Origin: CAVYGN01 sp963796325
GTDB taxonomy: Bacteria > Spirochaetota > Brevinematia > Brevinematales > JAOACQ01
Reading direction: 5' to 3'
Length of the DNA: 64,000 nt
Assembly: GCA_963796325.1 (NCBI GenBank)
Contig: CAWCLF010000001.1
Location: 2,294,001-2,358,000 of the forward strand
Notes under the pieces: generated by a model
Databases searched by the model: none
The model's input: the letters and a program-made list of their open reading frames with translations, nothing else
What the model was told of the DNA's origin: nothing
Program-made: the position numbers and the translations under genes
Shown here: in pieces, positions 62,517 through 64,000 of the stretch
Layout: each line of letters starts with the position of its first letter
Numbering within the stretch: position 1 is the stretch's first letter

Positions 62517-62858
62517 ATGAACAAGGTCGAGTTTTTTGAAGATAACGGCATCAGCATTATCAAACCGACAGGCGAAATGATATTTTTTTTTCTTGAAGAG
62601 GTCAGCAAATTCGTAAAGGATAAAATAAAATCAAATTGCTACCGGTTTGTTTTTGAGCTCAGCTATGTAACCTGGATTGATTCGATAGGTCTTGGTCTTT
62701 TTGCTTTAGCTATCAAGGCGGCACTTCTCAACCAGACTAAAATCTGCGTAATTAACCCCAGAGATAATATAGTTCAGCTATTCAAAATCAGTAATCTTCT
62801 GGATCTGATTAAAATCTGCGGTAACATGAAGGAAGCGGTGGATTATTTCTATCATTGA
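62517..62858 (+). CDS. STAS-domain protein
   Basis: A 113-residue single STAS domain. The centre YVTWIDSIGLGLFALAIKAALLNQTKICVINP keeps the serine of DSxGxG (DSIGLG) but lacks the second Ser of the DSSG form, so the phospho-site may be the same serine. It would act as anti-sigma-factor antagonist or scaffold. No kinase or phosphatase is adjacent. Confidence 0.88.
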   Translation: MNKVEFFEDNGISIIKPTGEMIFFFLEEVSKFVKDKIKSNCYRFVFELSYVTWIDSIGLGLFALAIKAALLNQTKICVINPRDNIVQLFKISNLLDLIKICGNMKEAVDYFYH

Positions 62859-62939
62859 ACCGGCGGGGTTTGGATCGCCGTTTTCCGGCGGTCATTAATA
62901 TTTTTTTAATTTTAAAACTAAAGGATATGCGGGTTGTAT

Positions 62940-64000
62940 ATGAATGAAAAGAAAAAAATTCTGATCACGATGGTAGAAGCGGGAGCCGGCCACAAAATGC
63001 CTGCTCTTGCAATCAGAGATGCTATTGAAATGCTCTATCCGGGCAGATTCACGATCGACGTTGTCGATTTCATGAAGGTGTCCGGAGCCCTCGGCGACGA
63101 TACAACGATGAAAAACGTCTGGGACTATGCCCTGGCGCGGCCGCTGTTGGCAAGGATAGTTTATCACGCCATGGAAATTATCAGGGTAAATACGAGAACT
63201 TTAGTAAGTATAATGCTGGCGCAGGCTAAGAAGAAGTGCCGGGAATACATCAAAAACTACAATCCGGACATACTTGTCGCTACTCAGTTTTTCTGTGTCC
63301 CTCTGATAAGCATGGCCAGGGATGCGCTGCACCTTCCGGTCAAGACGGTTGGATTCGTAACCGACCCGTTTTGCGGTTATTCGCTCTGGGCGGACAGGGG
63401 CGCGGATCATCTTATAATATCCTCCGAAAGAGGAAGGCAGATGTTAATAAAGCGCAAAATCAGGCCTGAAAGGATAACGATACTGCCTTTCCCGGTAAAC
63501 TGTAAGTTTTTCAATATTACAAGATCGAAGGATGAAATTTCAAAGGAATATTCGATAAACCCTTCCTATAAAACGATACTTGCGACTGCCGGCGGGCAGG
63601 GCATCAGTAATATGGGAAATTTTGTTAAAAAGATTTATAAAAAAAGTCTTCCGTTCAACGTCATTACGGTTTGCGGAAAAAATGAAAAACTGAAAAGGGA
63701 ACTTGAGGAGCTCAAACAGAAGGTCAAATCCATTACTAACCTCATACCCGTCGGTTTTGTGACAAATATGAACGAACTCCTGTCGATCTCCGATCTCAAT
63801 GTTGCGAAAGCGGGGGCTTCAACGACATTCGAGGCGCTGTTCATGCAGAATCCGATTATTTTTACGCATTATGCCGCGCCTCCTGAAAAACCGAACATCG
63901 ATTTCTGCCTTGAAAATAAAGTCGGATGGTATGCACCGGGCGAAAAGGAATTTTTCAGAGTTATTGATAAGATCCTGAATACAGGAATTCTTGAGGAATA
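62940..64000 (+). CDS. MGDG-synthase-type glycosyltransferase (3' end outside window)
   Basis: Begins at ATG 62940 (AAGGA upstream) and runs open to the right edge, with 353 codons visible. The N-terminal domain has ILITMVEAGAGHKMPALAIRDAI (residues 7-29), the glycine-rich motif of MGDG-synthase/MurG-like GT28 enzymes. The C-terminal domain has PIGFVTNMNELLSISDLNVAKAGASTTFEALFMQNPIIF (sugar-nucleotide site). These enzymes add a sugar to diacylglycerol or a related lipid. Because the end is missing, substrate class is inferred from pattern. Confidence 0.85.
   Translation, partial: MNEKKKILITMVEAGAGHKMPALAIRDAIEMLYPGRFTIDVVDFMKVSGALGDDTTMKNVWDYALARPLLARIVYHAMEIIRVNTRTLVSIMLAQAKKKCREYIKNYNPDILVATQFFCVPLISMARDALHLPVKTVGFVTDPFCGYSLWADRGADHLIISSERGRQMLIKRKIRPERITILPFPVNCKFFNITRSKDEISKEYSINPSYKTILATAGGQGISNMGNFVKKIYKKSLPFNVITVCGKNEKLKRELEELKQKVKSITNLIPVGFVTNMNELLSISDLNVAKAGASTTFEALFMQNPIIFTHYAAPPEKPNIDFCLENKVGWYAPGEKEFFRVIDKILNTGILEE

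Overview
The window is one continuous stretch of bacterial chromosome, about 40-45% GC by eye, with dense gene packing and no phage, transposase or CRISPR. The best clue to the organism is the flagellin at 9555-10427. Its N-terminus (MIINHNISA) and its central MDQR...YIGTMS segment are those of spirochaete FlaB periplasmic core flagellins. Together with SpoIIE/STAS regulators, lipoproteins and a chemoreceptor this suggests a free-living, probably anaerobic member of the Spirochaetota. Class II superoxide reductase, the nickel-cofactor (lar) locus, radical SAM enzymes and two glycoside hydrolases fit an anaerobic saccharolytic life. The phylum call rests mainly on one protein and is an inference.

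Layout. 1-3.1 kb: end of an unknown gene, an Ogg2-type DNA glycosylase with a DUF554 membrane protein, and a HAD phosphatase fused to an Smr domain. 3.1-3.8 kb: an AT-rich orphan gene between imperfect direct repeats. 4-8.2 kb: a lipoprotein, S-adenosylhomocysteinase and an O-antigen-ligase-like membrane protein. 8.2-9.5 kb: a second AT-rich two-gene cassette between related repeats. 9.5-10.7 kb: flagellin with a strong terminator and a leader carrying a textbook CsrA-type hairpin, then tRNA-Pro. 11.4-13.7 kb: XRE-cupin regulator with an acyl-CoA synthetase. 13.7-27.5 kb: a long minus-strand block holding htpG, an M23 peptidase, a radical SAM protein, an ATP-grasp/FMN-dehydrogenase fusion, TrpB2, STAS, SpoIIE phosphatase, a TPR protein, DUF2225, a small membrane protein and a ComFB-like protein. 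27.7-32.3 kb: RNase HIII, a CsgG-like protein, tRNA-Gly and an orphan histidine kinase. 32.3-36.1 kb: GH57 hydrolase and a BspA-type leucine-rich-repeat lipoprotein. 36.1-40.4 kb: intergenic hairpin elements, a small Cys-rich protein, a chemoreceptor and a degenerate HD-GYP protein. 40.4-44.5 kb: guaB, dapB, tldD. 44.7-51.1 kb: larC, larB, a steroid-5-alpha-reductase-like gene, an ECF nickel transporter and larE. 51.5-57.5 kb: glutamate synthase. 57.6-64 kb: phosphoribosyltransferase, superoxide reductase, lipoprotein, GH3 glucosidase, thyX, STAS and a truncated MGDG-synthase-type glycosyltransferase.

How the parts work together. The lar genes make and feed the nickel-pincer nucleotide cofactor; the enzyme that uses it (LarA) is not in the window. 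SpoIIE and STAS form a partner-switching output module. TrpB2, the ATP-grasp/FMN fusion and the radical SAM gene are packed together and could be a small undescribed metabolic module. Intergenic DNA carries at least three repeat families: a hairpin element in three copies with a compensatory base change, arrays built from GACTGTC/GACTGCC units, and ATCTGCG-type repeats. Several convergent gene pairs end within 0-4 bases of each other.
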